From Acidobacteriota bacterium (GTDB lineage Bacteria > Acidobacteriota > Terriglobia > Bryobacterales > Bryobacteraceae), in contig JAPKYY010000362.1 of assembly GCA_026394095.1 (NCBI GenBank), positions 1-8,379 of the forward strand: a stretch of DNA of 8,379 nt, read 5' to 3'. Under the pieces are notes generated by a model. That model searched no databases and was not told where the DNA came from. It saw nothing but the letters and a program-made list of their open reading frames with translations. The stretch's first letter is position 1. Each line of letters begins with the position of its first letter. The position numbers and the translations under genes are program-made. Below, piece by piece: positions 7,849-8,379 of the stretch.

Positions 7849-8379
7849 ATGCCAGAACGTCGCGACTTCCTGATCGGCCTCTCCGCCATGCTTGCCATGA
7901 ATGAAGAGGCAGCTGCCGCCGATACGATTTATATTCCTGCAGCCCAGTCTGAGAAGGAACGCCCCCTCCTACTGGATTTCATGCAAGAATACGCCTTCGC
8001 CATGATCGTCACCGCAAAGGGAGGCCTGCGCATCACCAACGTGCCTACAATCCTGAGCCGCGACAAAGACGGCTGGGGCAGCCTCTGGTGGCACATTGCC
8101 AGGAACAACCCGCAGAACAACGCCTTTGATGGTGCCGAAGAAGCTCTCGTAGTCTTCCACGGCCCGCACTCCTACATCTCACCCAACTGGTACCCCAGCA
8201 AACACGAGGCGCACCGGCAGGTGCCCACCTGGAACTACGAGGTCGTGCACGCCCACGGCACCTTGACCATCCACGACGACGACCGCTTCGTCCGAGGACT
8301 GGTTGCGCGGCTGACGCGCCAGCACGAGGCGAGCGAGCCGAAACCCTGGAAGATGACGGACTCTGCGCCGGAATTCATC
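7849..8379 (+). CDS. PaiB-family FMN-binding split-barrel protein with Tat-like N-terminus, C-terminus cut by window edge
   Basis: From ATG 7849 an uninterrupted frame of 177 codons reaches the window end. The PaiB family is recognised by YIPAAQSEKERPLLLDF (28-44), WHIARNNPQ (81-89), FHGPHSYISPNWYPSK (103-118), VPTWNYEVVHAHG (125-137) and RLTRQHEASEPKPW (154-167). Family members bind FMN in a split beta-barrel dimer; Bacillus subtilis PaiB is described as a negative regulator of sporulation and protease genes, though the fold has no classical DNA-binding domain. Typical members are about 200-210 residues and begin almost directly with MYxP, so roughly 30-50 C-terminal residues are missing here. 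The 24-residue N-terminal extension contains ERRDFLIGLSAMLAM and then AAAAD, resembling a twin-arginine signal with an AxA cleavage site. Met17 is an alternative start that would remove it. The gene begins 17 bases after the receptor stop. Family is secure; export and regulatory role are uncertain. Confidence 0.88.
   Translation, partial: MPERRDFLIGLSAMLAMNEEAAAADTIYIPAAQSEKERPLLLDFMQEYAFAMIVTAKGGLRITNVPTILSRDKDGWGSLWWHIARNNPQNNAFDGAEEALVVFHGPHSYISPNWYPSKHEAHRQVPTWNYEVVHAHGTLTIHDDDRFVRGLVARLTRQHEASEPKPWKMTDSAPEFI
7852..7920 (+). other. Candidate twin-arginine signal peptide on the PaiB-like protein
   Basis: Residues 2-24 comprise a basic start (PERR), the core RRDFL, a hydrophobic stretch FLIGLSAMLAM of about 11 residues, then NEEAAAA. 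RRDFL matches the RRxFL Tat core; a Ser/Thr before the RR and a Lys after it are absent. The hydrophobic stretch is short and the NEE before the alanines is unusual, so this is a candidate and not a firm call. Confidence 0.5.

Overview
The window reads as ordinary chromosomal DNA from a Gram-negative soil bacterium, most likely an acidobacterium of the Bryobacter/Solibacter type. The main reason is the 1119-residue Oar-like outer membrane protein: a carboxypeptidase-regulatory-like domain fused to a plug and a large beta-barrel, in a form greatly expanded in Acidobacteriota. The strong preference for C in third codon positions and the scarcity of Shine-Dalgarno sequences fit but do not prove this. 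The assignment is an inference from protein style, not from a phylogenetic marker.

Layout. Two gene groups diverge from a 121-base intergenic region (1964-2084). Leftward (minus strand) lie a PitA-type low-affinity phosphate transporter (482-1963, GTG start) and, 33 bases downstream of it, a secreted alpha/beta-hydrolase of the acetylxylan-esterase-like kind that runs off the left edge (1-448). Rightward (plus strand) lie three genes with very short gaps: the large Oar-like TonB-dependent-receptor-like protein (2085-5444), then after 14 bases a second, shorter receptor of a different plug type (5459-7831), then after 17 bases a PaiB-family FMN-binding split-barrel protein (7849 to beyond the right edge). 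The spacing suggests one rightward transcription unit.

How the genes might work together. The two outer membrane receptors probably import or bind an unidentified substrate, since no SusD, TonB/ExbBD, regulator or dedicated catabolic enzyme is visible beside them. The PaiB-like protein carries an N-terminal extension that looks like a twin-arginine signal. If real, this would place a flavin-binding protein in the periplasm next to two outer membrane receptors instead of in its usual cytoplasmic role. That is the most interesting point here, but it rests on start-codon choice. No RNA genes, mobile elements, CRISPR arrays or convincing intrinsic terminators were seen, and nothing amounts to a clearly new system.
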